Assembly (NCBI GenBank): GCA_002366775.1
Contig: DFBW01000098.1
Coordinates: forward strand, 1 to 7,148
Direction: 5' to 3'
Source of the DNA: Roseovarius sp. UBA3070
GTDB lineage: Bacteria > Pseudomonadota > Alphaproteobacteria > Rhodobacterales > Rhodobacteraceae
Length of the DNA stretch: 7,148 bases
Shown here: positions 1 through 6,182 of the stretch, in pieces
Position numbering within the stretch: position 1 is the stretch's first letter
Layout: each line of letters begins with the position of its first letter
Program-made: the position numbers and the translations under genes
Notes under the pieces: generated by a model
Databases searched by the model: none
Seen by the model: the letters and a program-made list of their open reading frames with translations, nothing else
What the model was told of the DNA's origin: nothing

Positions 1-600
1 ATACTCTGTCCAAAGTGAGCGCAGGGCGGCGACGGGGCAGGCATCGGACCAATCCACGCGCAGATCAACCAGCGGCCAGCTTTGATTGTCAGCCACCAGA
101 AGGGCGGCTGAATGCACCGGGCCTGCTTCGCCGCCGCCCTTGGTGAGGCCGGCCTCCAACGTGCTGAGCAAGCGTTCGGGCAGCGACATTTTGGCGTTGG
201 CTTCAAAGTGATCGACCATCACTTGAGGCAGGTGATCGCTGGCCAGCATATTGCCCGCCGCAATCACGCCTTCCCCCACAGCATCGGCGTGCGTGCCCAG
301 TGATTTGGGGCCCGAGAAAAGCGCGGTATTGCCGTTGTTATCAACCACGGCGACCTGTCGGTAATCGGGAAATGACTCCCTCTCTATCACCGAAGCCAGA
401 GCGGTTTTTGCATCATCGCCGCCGGCAATCCAGGTAAGAACATCATTGCCAATAGAGGGCATGGTGACGTTCTGAGTGGCGACGGCGCCCACGCCTGCAC
501 GCACCCAAGGGCACCGCGACCCGACTGCGATAGAGCTGGTGGTGATGGCCACGCCCAATTGTCCGGTGCGGGCACAGCGGCCTGTAACCGAGAAAGTCAT
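1..600 (-). CDS. DUF1028 family protein (Ntn-hydrolase-like), C-terminus cut by the window edge
   Basis: The frame begins at an ATG at 600-598 and stays open for 200 codons to position 1, so only the last residues are missing; family members are usually a little over 220 residues. The N-terminus MTFSVTGRCARTGQLGVA, the block GAVATQNVT (residues 38-46), AAGNML (114-119) and GGGEAGPVHSAALLV (155-169) fit the DUF1028 family as I remember it. From general knowledge, that family is grouped with N-terminal-nucleophile hydrolases, and its substrate is unknown to me. Removal of Met would expose Thr2, a plausible nucleophile, which favours this start although the frame stays open for over 100 codons upstream. 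There is no signal peptide, so it is probably cytosolic. No good Shine-Dalgarno is visible before the ATG. The gap of about 350 bases to the preceding gene suggests its own promoter. The family call is fairly firm; the function is not known. Confidence 0.88.
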   Translation of the reverse strand, partial: MTFSVTGRCARTGQLGVAITTSSIAVGSRCPWVRAGVGAVATQNVTMPSIGNDVLTWIAGGDDAKTALASVIERESFPDYRQVAVVDNNGNTALFSGPKSLGTHADAVGEGVIAAGNMLASDHLPQVMVDHFEANAKMSLPERLLSTLEAGLTKGGGEAGPVHSAALLVADNQSWPLVDLRVDWSDACPVAALRSLWTEY

Positions 601-615
601 TGCGCACCCGCTGAG

Positions 616-628
616 CAGGATGATCCTG
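616..628. promoter_or_regulatory. 13-base dyad upstream of the DUF1028 gene, possible operator
   Basis: CAGGAT-G-ATCCTG is a perfect inverted repeat with one central base. It ends 15 bases before the DUF1028 ATG, where a repressor site or a small leader hairpin could act. Its symmetry and place are the only evidence; I do not recognise the site as that of a known regulator, and a 6-base arm can arise by chance. Confidence 0.25.
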
Positions 629-670
629 GAGCGTGCGCGCTGAGCGCTGAGCGCAGGCCATGCAGCGAGG

Positions 671-732
671 TGGACATGTGGTGCAAGCAGACATTGGACA
701 TGGCGCGGGCTTCCTTGTTCATTGGTGGACAT
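671..732. repeat. Three direct copies of TGGACAT upstream of DUF1028
   Basis: TGGACAT occurs at 671-677, 695-701 and 726-732 (ATGTCCA on the minus strand), spaced by 24 and 31 bases. Two copies extend to GGTGGACAT or TGGTGGACAT. The spacing is not an exact helical repeat. They may be protein-binding sites in the DUF1028 upstream region or parts of a degenerate dispersed intergenic repeat; the second is suggested by a vague resemblance to GGACAT-containing repeats in rhizobial genomes. Confidence 0.25.
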
Positions 733-933
733 CTGTCCGGGTATGGGCCGGATCAGGGTATTGTTCCATTTCGGCCCCAACACCCGCAACTGATTTTGCG
801 ACATTATGCGCAGTGCGCGGAAATCAGCAGTATTGAGCCGACCCCCACTGAACGCGAGATGGGGGATTTTGAAAGTAGAAAATGGCTTGGCGGGGGTTCG
901 GGAAAACCGACGTTTGAGCGGCAAATGCCAGCC

Positions 934-947
934 CGGTCAACAGACCG
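934..947 (-). terminator. Weak stem-loop just after the DUF1523 gene
   Basis: Read on the minus strand, CGGTC-TGTT-GACCG forms a 5-base-pair stem with a 4-base loop, starting 8 bases after the DUF1523 stop codon. It is where a terminator for the operon would be expected, but no T-run follows, so it is not a convincing intrinsic terminator. It may only protect the 3' end or be chance. Confidence 0.25.
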
Positions 948-954
948 TCAGGCG

Positions 955-1605
955 CTATTTCTTTGCCCGCCATGTTCCCAACCAGCGCGAGATGGCCGAA
1001 CGGTGTTCGCTCACCGTTTCGCCTGCGGCATCAAAGCTGTCGGAAATACCATCGACGACCGGATCAATCCTGCGTTGCCGGAACCGGCGCAACAGACGCC
1101 AGATGCCCAGAACCACCAATAGGAACAGGGCAATAATGACAGCGTTCAGCCAGGGGAATCCCTTGGGTGCATCAGGGCCAGATACGGCCCAAGCGCCTAC
1201 AGCGTTGGGGTAGACCGACATGAATTCATTGCGCCAGCCATAGTGGCGGATGGCGACCCAGGTTGGTGCGGCGGCGGTGGATTTGTTGTCAGCCGCCTCG
1301 GCTTGCAAATTGGAGGTGTCGAACTTGAAATATGGCGGCCAGCCCCAGCCGGTATCTTCATTGCGGTAGACCATCACCCGGTCATTTGTGCGCACGGTCT
1401 GGATGAAGAACACATCGCGGTTGACCACGGTTTCATCATTGCCCACATCACCATTGGCCCAAAAGATCGAATTTTCCCCGAAATCGATGCGCTTTTCATA
1501 GGTGTCGGTCACGCGCACGATATCAACCTGTGGCAGGGTGTAGTGGAAGATGGCCACAACCAGTGTCCAGAAGGTGATCCAGAAGACCCATTTGAGGTAA
1601 ACCAT
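955..1605 (-). CDS. DUF1523 family membrane protein
   Basis: This 216-residue protein starts MVYLKWVFWITFWTLVVAIF, a membrane helix at about residues 4-23. A long non-cytoplasmic-looking domain follows, with RITDTYEKR-like residues 31-39, DFGENSIFW (41-49), NRDVFFIQTVR (62-72), VYRNEDTGWGWPPYFKFDT (79-97) and WVAIRHYGWRNEF (116-128). I recognise this pattern as DUF1523. A second helix at about 152-172 is followed by a strongly basic RLLRRFRQRR (170-179), which places the C-terminal tail in the cytoplasm. The middle domain is therefore probably periplasmic, anchored at both ends. I chose the ATG at 1605 because AAGGGG at 1613-1618 lies 7 bases before it; a longer frame from 1650 overlaps the previous gene and adds an unlikely histidine-rich leader. 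It follows the 88-residue gene by 11 bases and looks like the last gene of the operon. Its function is unknown. Confidence 0.88.
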   Translation of the reverse strand: MVYLKWVFWITFWTLVVAIFHYTLPQVDIVRVTDTYEKRIDFGENSIFWANGDVGNDETVVNRDVFFIQTVRTNDRVMVYRNEDTGWGWPPYFKFDTSNLQAEAADNKSTAAAPTWVAIRHYGWRNEFMSVYPNAVGAWAVSGPDAPKGFPWLNAVIIALFLLVVLGIWRLLRRFRQRRIDPVVDGISDSFDAAGETVSEHRSAISRWLGTWRAKK

Positions 1606-1616
1606 GCCCGCGCCCC

Positions 1617-1883
1617 TTATGCGAAATTGGTGAGGTAAATGATGATGCACATCACGGAGAACGGCACCACATAGACACCAAGGATCAGCTTGCGGCGCAA
1701 GGATCCGTCATAGTCCTCCAGGCCGTTGTCGATGTAATCTTCCAGATCGCCGGGTTTGCCCTCTTCTTCCCACCATTCCTCAAGCTTGCGTTTGCGCACT
1801 GAGCGGGAATAGAGCGATAATACGATGTAGACCACCGTGAGTACGAAAAAGCCGATCACCATCAGCCGAACCATTGCAAACAT
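1617..1883 (-). CDS. Small protein with two membrane helices, function unknown
   Basis: This 88-residue protein has a hydrophobic helix at about residues 5-25 and another at 66-86. Between them is a charged linker that begins with a basic patch (RSVRKRK, 27-33), turns strongly acidic (EEWWEEE, residues 35-41; more acids to 59) and ends with RRK (63-65). By the positive-inside rule the linker is cytoplasmic and both ends face the periplasm, giving a hairpin. The start at 1883 is supported by AAGGGG at 1891-1896, 7 bases upstream; only 3 bases separate it from the preceding stop. I do not recognise a named family. Two helices are too few for a transporter by itself, so a regulatory, assembly or anchor subunit is more plausible. 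Its tight linkage to the ATPase and the DUF1523 gene suggests a shared membrane role, which is inference. Confidence 0.85.
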   Translation of the reverse strand: MFAMVRLMVIGFFVLTVVYIVLSLYSRSVRKRKLEEWWEEEGKPGDLEDYIDNGLEDYDGSLRRKLILGVYVVPFSVMCIIIYLTNFA

Positions 1884-1886
1884 CTT

Positions 1887-3242
1887 TTATCCCCTTCTGA
1901 CCGGGCCCCAGGGGCCAACGCGTTTGATCAGATCGTCCATTATGTCCGGCTCTGGGGCCGGTATTTCCTGCATTGGTGCATCGTGGCCAAACAGGGCATC
2001 ACGGGCACCAACCTTATCCACTTGATACTCGGTTTTCAGGTATTCGACCACATAGTCCTTTTTGGTGTCTGACCATGCGCCGTAGAGGCCATAAAACAAC
2101 TGCTTGTGGCAGATGAACATCTGGCGGATGTCCTTGGGTGATAATTGCGCCAGCAGCATGTTCACCAGATCAGCATCAGCGTGGTCCGCGGCGCGCAGAG
2201 TATAGAAATACGCCGGGTCTTCGGATGAAATGCGCGGCCAGCGGCCCTTGTTTTCGGCCCAGTTGACAAGGCTGGCCAGCGCATGAAACTCCTGTGGCAG
2301 CTTGTCGGAATGTTCGCGCGCAAGGCGGCGCATGTCACGCGGCGAGCGGCGCCGCAGGTTGATGCCCTCATCTGCCAGAGCATCAACAAGGATGAAATCC
2401 ATCTTCTGTTTCAGCACCGCCGAGGCATTGATGCCACGCGCCTTCACGATAGGTTCGACCAGCCCGTTCAGCTCAAGGAAATTGGCCAGCCGGTTACGCT
2501 CGTTCAGGTCGATCACATAGTCGATGGGCAGATGATCAACCTGATCGCGCGGCTGGCAGGTGATGGCACAGGGCAGTTCCATCTTCTGGAAGATATAAAT
2601 GCCGCCAAAATGCTCGGTCCAGTAGTTGTGCTGCTCAAACTCCATATGTTTGAGCTTCACCGGGTTGCGCAGCACATCGCCGGTTTGTGTGGCCAGATCG
2701 ATCATATCGGCGATCAGCACATCGTCAAACCATGCGTCGTCCTTGTTGAGGAAGGTGTTCACCTTGTCGTCCAGCACATGGGCCTGCTGAATAGCGCCAT
2801 TGGTGGTGTCGGCCTCGATGGAGACCTTGCGGATATCAAGCAGGCGCGCGGCTGTGGGCATGTCATAGACCGAATTCACCAATTCGCCCGCCACCGCATC
2901 ACGGGTGGTCAGCGAAAACAGCGCGTTTTCGTTTTCTTCGATAAACTGCCGGATGATCCCGCGCGAGGTTGAGAATTTGGCATTCAGCAGCGGCGCGGTT
3001 TTCTGATGGGTGGACAGCAAGATAAACTGCCGGTTCACGCCCTGATGGTTGAGGTAAAGGTGATCCTTCAGCTCGTGCCCGATTTCAGGCGAATAGCCGG
3101 AAATATCAATGTAGAAATCGGTGAGGTCTGTGGTCTTGCCGGTGAGATGTTTCAGCGCACGGTTATAGCGCTCCACCAACGCGGGGCTGTCCACATGGAT
3201 CAGATTGCCAAACATAAGGCCGGATTTGATGAGGCGTTTCAT
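1887..3242 (-). CDS. DUF6638-like protein of 451 residues, function unknown
   Basis: The protein starts MKRLIKSGLMFGNLIHVDSP. It contains FYIDISGYSPEIG (43-55), LYLNHQGVNRQFILLST (62-78), a central NYWTEHFGGIYIFQKMELPC stretch (206-225), an arginine-rich LRRRSPRDMRRLARE (296-310) and a Trp/Tyr-rich C-terminal part (FYGLYGAW, 383-390). From memory this matches a Rhodobacterales family annotated as DUF6638; the exact number should be checked. There is no signal peptide, membrane helix or catalytic motif that I know, so it is probably a soluble cytoplasmic protein. The ATG at 3242 is chosen because AAAGGA (3252-3257) lies 9 bases upstream and because it overlaps the preceding stop as ATGA. A longer frame to 3281 would only add residues encoded in the AT-rich neighbour. 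Codon use is GC-rich like the ATPase. The gene probably works with the ATPase, with which it would be adjacent if the AT-rich insert were absent. Confidence 0.82.
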   Translation of the reverse strand: MKRLIKSGLMFGNLIHVDSPALVERYNRALKHLTGKTTDLTDFYIDISGYSPEIGHELKDHLYLNHQGVNRQFILLSTHQKTAPLLNAKFSTSRGIIRQFIEENENALFSLTTRDAVAGELVNSVYDMPTAARLLDIRKVSIEADTTNGAIQQAHVLDDKVNTFLNKDDAWFDDVLIADMIDLATQTGDVLRNPVKLKHMEFEQHNYWTEHFGGIYIFQKMELPCAITCQPRDQVDHLPIDYVIDLNERNRLANFLELNGLVEPIVKARGINASAVLKQKMDFILVDALADEGINLRRRSPRDMRRLAREHSDKLPQEFHALASLVNWAENKGRWPRISSEDPAYFYTLRAADHADADLVNMLLAQLSPKDIRQMFICHKQLFYGLYGAWSDTKKDYVVEYLKTEYQVDKVGARDALFGHDAPMQEIPAPEPDIMDDLIKRVGPWGPVRRG

Positions 3243-4012
3243 GCAATTGGGTCCTTTCGAAGAAAAACCGGAACAATGCATTCCCCTATGTATTGTATCA
3301 TCTCTGGCTTAAGCCAGTACTCTCTTTCGTAGGGTTTTCTATCTGGAATGACCTTCAAGATTGTCTCAGAGAACAATTGAACATGCATTTTCGAAGCCCA
3401 ATTGTTGGCTTCCAAATTCCACCTAAACCATTCATCAACAATGTCAGAATCTGGACAAGTAAACTCATCCTTCAAACGAAGAACGCTCGCGCCAAACATC
3501 AATTCTTCCCCAAGGGGAAAGAACGAGTTACCCTCGGCTTGGTGTAAGTACATGTTGCACAGCGCATCTTTTCGGAGATGATGAGCGTTTTTGCGAGCTG
3601 ATTTCATATGGTAGTGGCTGGCTGCTTCGTTTCGTTGACGAGTTGCAAACTCAAAACCCGGCCCTTTTGCTACGTCTTCGAAAGTTTTTTGGGCTATTTC
3701 GGACAAGCTGAGCAATGTTTGATCCTTGGTTCTATTGTGTTGACCTTCAAACTTAAAAAATTTTGTAAGTTCGAACAACTTGGCAGACCAAAGTCTAAGT
3801 AGAACTAGTCTTTGTGAGAGGGCGGCGAACCCTATTTCATCAATTCCAACAGGATCGTAATCGTGCCCAGAAAAGAGATACAAACGCTTTAGAACGTTTA
3901 TTTCTGAGATCGCAAAGCAAACCAAACCGAATGCGGCCAATTGATCATCGGGAAGTTTGCGTAACTCTTCCCAAGAAATTCTAAATTCCTCTAATTTGAG
4001 CAGAGAGCTCAC
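3239..4012 (-). CDS. AT-rich orphan gene with a HEPN-like R-N-x4-H motif
   Basis: This 257-residue protein matches no family I can name. It starts with GTG at 4012-4010, which overlaps the preceding TGA as GTGA and has GGAGGG (4019-4024) 6 bases upstream. Its TGA overlaps the next ATG as ATGA. The sequence looks mainly helical and soluble, with no signal peptide; an early stretch ISEINVLKRLYLFSGHDYD (35-53) is followed by two leucine-rich helices. RNEAASHYH (127-135) fits the Rx4-6H signature of HEPN ribonuclease domains, with the usual polar residue after Arg. Composition is strikingly unlike its neighbours: bases 3721-3780 have 19 G/C of 60, against 37 of 60 in 2281-2340. That points to recent acquisition. 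HEPN proteins often act as toxins or defence effectors, so a defence role is possible, but a single short motif does not prove it. The gene itself is well supported by frame, start signal and precise fit in the operon. Confidence 0.8.
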   Translation of the reverse strand: MSSLLKLEEFRISWEELRKLPDDQLAAFGLVCFAISEINVLKRLYLFSGHDYDPVGIDEIGFAALSQRLVLLRLWSAKLFELTKFFKFEGQHNRTKDQTLLSLSEIAQKTFEDVAKGPGFEFATRQRNEAASHYHMKSARKNAHHLRKDALCNMYLHQAEGNSFFPLGEELMFGASVLRLKDEFTCPDSDIVDEWFRWNLEANNWASKMHVQLFSETILKVIPDRKPYEREYWLKPEMIQYIGECIVPVFLRKDPIA

Positions 4013-4173
4013 CCCTTACCCTCCAAATATCGCCGCTTGGCCGCTTCCATCCGACCCATTTCACTTACGGTGATTTCAATAACCTTCCCGCCCCGGACCT
4101 GATCCGGGGCCTCTGCGTACAATTGGCCAGGAGGTCCCGGGTCAAGCCCGGGACGGGGGGATGGCTGGGTCAT
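4009..4173 (-). CDS. Small 54-codon ORF ending in a copy of the ATPase C-terminus
   Basis: This frame starts at the ATG 4173-4171, which overlaps the ATPase stop as ATGA, with GGAGA (4181-4185) 7 bases upstream. It ends at TGA 4011-4009, overlapping the next GTG. It is too short for usual gene finders. Residues 6-27 are encoded by a double palindromic repeat (4090-4154) and give a Pro/Gly-rich run beginning RPGLDPGPPG. The remainder, about residues 30-54, ends GRMEAAKRRYLEGKG. This matches the ATPase tail GRNEEAKRRYLESKS at 11 of 15 residues, while DNA identity over the same 48 bases is 34 of 48. It may be a real coupled microprotein, a remnant of a duplicated ATPase gene, or simply a translated bridge that brings ribosomes to the AT-rich gene. 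Start and stop geometry favour translation; a separate protein function is unproven. Confidence 0.45.
   Translation of the reverse strand: MTQPSPRPGLDPGPPGQLYAEAPDQVRGGKVIEITVSEMGRMEAAKRRYLEGKG
4019..4024 (-). promoter_or_regulatory. Ribosome binding site deciding the GTG start of the AT-rich gene
   Basis: GGAGGG on the minus strand lies 6 bases before the GTG at 4012. It sits inside the small ORF's last codons, so ribosomes finishing that ORF are delivered to the GTG. The GGAG core is the same 8 bases from the NTGA overlap as in the ATPase tail. It supports the rare GTG start over internal ATG codons, which lie far into the protein. Confidence 0.6.
4090..4154. repeat. Pair of palindromes of an alphaproteobacterial dispersed-repeat type
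   Basis: Two strong hairpins flank about 23 bases. The first is GCCCCGGA-CCTGA-TCCGGGGC at 4090-4110 (8-base-pair stem, 5-base loop). The second is GTCCCGGG-TCAAG-CCCGGGAC at 4134-4154 (8-base-pair stem, 5-base loop). A further short CCTC (4110-4113) can pair with GAGG (4131-4134), so the whole may fold as one structure. Similar CCCGGGTCAAGCCCGGG and CCCCGGA...TCCGGGG modules are, from memory, common dispersed repeats in alphaproteobacteria. Here the element lies within a translated-looking small ORF without breaking its frame. Confidence 0.7.
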
Positions 4174-6104
4174 GATTTGCTCTCCAGATAACGCCGTTTG
4201 GCCTCTTCGTTGCGGCCATAATCACGGATCATGTTTTCAATCGCCACCTCGTCGGATTTATCGGCATAGCGGAACTCACTATCGGCGTAGCGGTTGATTT
4301 CCTGTATCACCATTTCCACCGTGATCGGCTTGCGCAGTTCCTCGATCATGCCCTTCTTTTCGTCGTAGGGTTTGAACAGGAACAGGTCGGGTTCCTCCAT
4401 CCATTCATCGGGCAGCTCAAAGTCCATCGCACGCACTTTGACGGCGTCGGTGATGTTCTTGATGGCGCGCCCGGTAAAGCGCGGATCGGCCTCTTGGATG
4501 CCTTTCAGGTAGGTGCCCATTTTGGCGATGGTATCGAGGCTCCCGATGTCTTTTGACACACGCTCATACACCCGCAGCAGGCCATCTTCGTGGGGTTGGC
4601 TGTGGCTTTCAAACGACGCGGCGACGGCTTTCTTGATCTCCTGCGCGGCATAAACCTCATGCTCGCCCAAGGGGATATCGTGGTTTTTGCCCATCAGCAG
4701 ATAGAGGATATCAATGTAATCCTCGCGCGTTTTAGGGCCGTCCACCAGAAAGCGCGCACCGGCGCGTTGGCGCAGGGCGTCGTCTACATTTTCGGGGTAG
4801 TTTGAGAACATGCCAAAGGTGCAATTGCCGCGCACCACGGTGTTGGCGCCGGCAAAGCTCTCCATCAGGACGGCGGTGATCTCAAGCTGGCCGGCGGATG
4901 ATTGGCGATCACCACGTTTGCCCGCCAGCTGATCAATATCGTCAATCGTGCCGAAACCGATAACTGTGGGATCAATGCAGTTGTTAAAGAACGCCTTGGC
5001 GTTTTGCGCCGATTTGCCTTGATAGCTGTCAATGCTATCGGTGCTGAGGTTCTGATAGCGGAACGGATAACCGGCGGTTTCGCAATAGCCCTTGATCAGG
5101 CCCGCCATCATCTGAATGAGGGTGGTTTTGCCGGTGCCGGGCATGCCATCGCCCATGAATGTAAAGATGAACCCGCCAAGATCAGCGAAGGGATTGAGGC
5201 GACGCTCAAAATCATAAGCCATCAGCATTTTGGAGAGTTTCAGCGCCTGATATTTGGCGATGTGGTTGCCCACGACCTCATGCGGTTTCTTGAACGTCAT
5301 GGTCAGGGTGGAGGATTTGGTGGCGGCAGAAGCATCAAAGCCGTGGATGGTGAAATCATCTGCCTCAACCTTCCAACTGGCGTTGGTGAAAGCCTGCAAG
5401 CGGCCGGCGTTTTGGGCGCGCAGGGCGACTTTGGCCATCAGCTGTTCGGCAAAGGCGCTGACGATTGCAACAAGGCGCGCGTCGTCACCAGCGTGATGGG
5501 CGATGTCCTGATCCAGCTCCCACAACACACCATGCAGGGCCAGTTGGGAATTGTCGGTCAGAACTTCTTCGACATCCCCCACCTCGACGCTGACCTCAGA
5601 CCCATGCGGGCCCAGCAGGAAAGCGGTGGCATTGGCGAAAACATGGGTGACAGCGAGGGCTTCGGCCCCCAGCATTTCGGTGAATTCTGTTTTCCGGTTG
5701 TCTGGCAGGGACCCGGCCAGATTGGCGCGGCGCAGATCGGCCAGGCCAGTGGAGTCGGCATAAGCCTCGCCTACGGCCAAGGCGATGGAAAGCGCGCGGC
5801 GCAGGGTATGCATAACGGTGGCTTGCAGCGGTGAAACCAGCGGGTCATCCCCATCGGCGCTGGCGATACGATTGATCAGATGCACGCCCTCGGATTTGGC
5901 GGTTGAGCGGGTGACAAGCCCCGGCGTGGTTGTGCGGAACCTACGGCGAGTGCCCAGACCTGCAGATTTCTCGGGCCCTGCGGAATCGGCCTGCTTGCCA
6001 ATGCGCGGCGTGTGGTCAAACCCATCCATCATAGCCACAGCGGCATCGTAATGCTTGGCAATGTCGTCTTCGCGCAGTTCCATTGTATCGGCTGTCAGGC
6101 TCAT
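4170..6104 (-). CDS. AAA+ family ATPase with a long uncharacterised N-terminal region
   Basis: This 644-residue protein starts MSLTADTMEL at 6104; AGGAG at 6111-6115 lies 6 bases upstream, so the longer frame from 6149, which would translate the hairpin repeat, is rejected. The AAA+ module occupies about residues 305-560. It has Walker A GMPGTGKTT (320-328, Lys326), Walker B-like VIGFGTIDDID (381-391, acids 388, 389 and 391), sensor 1 in FSNYPE (Asn435), an arginine-finger region DDALRQRAGARF (441-452) and a sensor 2-like RFTGRAIKN (542-550, Arg546). Such proteins form rings that use ATP to remodel or pull on other proteins or nucleic acids. Residues 70-300 match nothing I know and probably bind the substrate or partner. 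There is no protease, helicase or membrane segment. It lies 78 bases after the first gene and overlaps the next by 4. It is the likely motor of this operon; its substrate is unknown. Confidence 0.92.
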   Translation of the reverse strand: MSLTADTMELREDDIAKHYDAAVAMMDGFDHTPRIGKQADSAGPEKSAGLGTRRRFRTTTPGLVTRSTAKSEGVHLINRIASADGDDPLVSPLQATVMHTLRRALSIALAVGEAYADSTGLADLRRANLAGSLPDNRKTEFTEMLGAEALAVTHVFANATAFLLGPHGSEVSVEVGDVEEVLTDNSQLALHGVLWELDQDIAHHAGDDARLVAIVSAFAEQLMAKVALRAQNAGRLQAFTNASWKVEADDFTIHGFDASAATKSSTLTMTFKKPHEVVGNHIAKYQALKLSKMLMAYDFERRLNPFADLGGFIFTFMGDGMPGTGKTTLIQMMAGLIKGYCETAGYPFRYQNLSTDSIDSYQGKSAQNAKAFFNNCIDPTVIGFGTIDDIDQLAGKRGDRQSSAGQLEITAVLMESFAGANTVVRGNCTFGMFSNYPENVDDALRQRAGARFLVDGPKTREDYIDILYLLMGKNHDIPLGEHEVYAAQEIKKAVAASFESHSQPHEDGLLRVYERVSKDIGSLDTIAKMGTYLKGIQEADPRFTGRAIKNITDAVKVRAMDFELPDEWMEEPDLFLFKPYDEKKGMIEELRKPITVEMVIQEINRYADSEFRYADKSDEVAIENMIRDYGRNEEAKRRYLESKS

Positions 6105-6110
6105 GTTTTT

Positions 6111-6115
6111 CTCCT
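6111..6115 (-). promoter_or_regulatory. Ribosome binding site deciding the ATPase start
   Basis: AGGAG on the minus strand, 6 bases before the ATG at 6104, fixes the start. It lies only 4 bases after the hairpin at 6120-6138, so folding of that hairpin could affect initiation. Confidence 0.75.
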
Positions 6116-6119
6116 GTTT

Positions 6120-6174
6120 GGTGGGATTAAATCCCACCCTACACATCATTCGTAGGGTGGGGTTTTACCCCACC
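6120..6174. repeat. Hairpin cluster in the leader of the ATPase gene
   Basis: Two related palindromes flank the gap. GGTGGGATT-A-AATCCCACC spans 6120-6138 and GGTGGGGT-TTT-ACCCCACC spans 6156-6174. Between them ACCCTAC (6136-6142) can pair with GTAGGGT (6152-6158), competing with both hairpins. The pair of GGTGGG palindromes joined by GTAGGGT resembles intergenic repeats I know from Roseobacter-type genomes. Read as RNA, the structures lie after the first gene's stop and just before the ATPase ribosome site. No T-run follows either stem, so simple termination is unlikely. They could stabilise the upstream message or set the ratio between the two genes. Confidence 0.7.
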
Positions 6175-6182
6175 GTCCTAAA

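Larger units (their letters stand above)
601..954. other. Intergenic stretch between the DUF1523 and DUF1028 genes; no supported gene
   Basis: No recognisable gene lies here. On the minus strand the DUF1028 frame is stop-free from about 936 down to the ATG at 600. It contains two in-frame ATGs (804-802 and 732-730), neither with a convincing ribosome site, and the implied peptide matches no domain I know. A plus-strand frame also crosses the stretch but begins inside the DUF1028 gene and ends inside the DUF1523 gene, so it is a shadow. Base composition resembles the surrounding genes and not the AT-rich gene near 3600. The stretch holds a weak hairpin at 934-947, three TGGACAT words at 671-732 and a 13-base dyad at 616-628. 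It could carry the DUF1028 promoter, a dispersed repeat or a decayed gene; I cannot decide between these. Confidence 0.5.

Noticed and set aside
559..1122. Plus-strand frame of 187 codons across the intergenic stretch
   Set aside because: It begins inside the DUF1028 gene and ends inside the DUF1523 gene on the opposite strand, and its protein resembles nothing I know.
1606..1650. Upstream start giving the DUF1523 protein 15 more residues
   Set aside because: It overlaps the 88-residue gene. The family-like sequence begins MVYLKW at 1605, which has its own AAGGGG site.
2283..2972. Plus-strand frame of 229 codons
   Set aside because: It lies antisense within the 451-residue DUF6638-like gene, with no domain and no supporting ribosome site.
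3243..3281. Upstream start giving the DUF6638-like protein 13 more residues
   Set aside because: The extra codons lie in the AT-rich gene, and AAAGGA plus the ATGA overlap support the ATG at 3242.
3244..4126. CAATTGG at 3244-3250 and 4120-4126 as insertion-site direct repeats around the AT-rich gene
   Set aside because: They are only 7 bases long, not at the composition boundaries, and the second lies inside the palindromic repeat. I saw no transposase or terminal inverted repeats.
4902..5834. Plus-strand frame of 310 codons
   Set aside because: It lies entirely opposite the AAA+ gene, whose Walker motifs and codon pattern prove the minus strand. It is a GC-rich antisense shadow without a recognisable domain.
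6105..6149. Upstream ATG giving the ATPase 15 more residues
   Set aside because: The extension would translate the palindromic repeat, and a strong AGGAG site is placed for the ATG at 6104.
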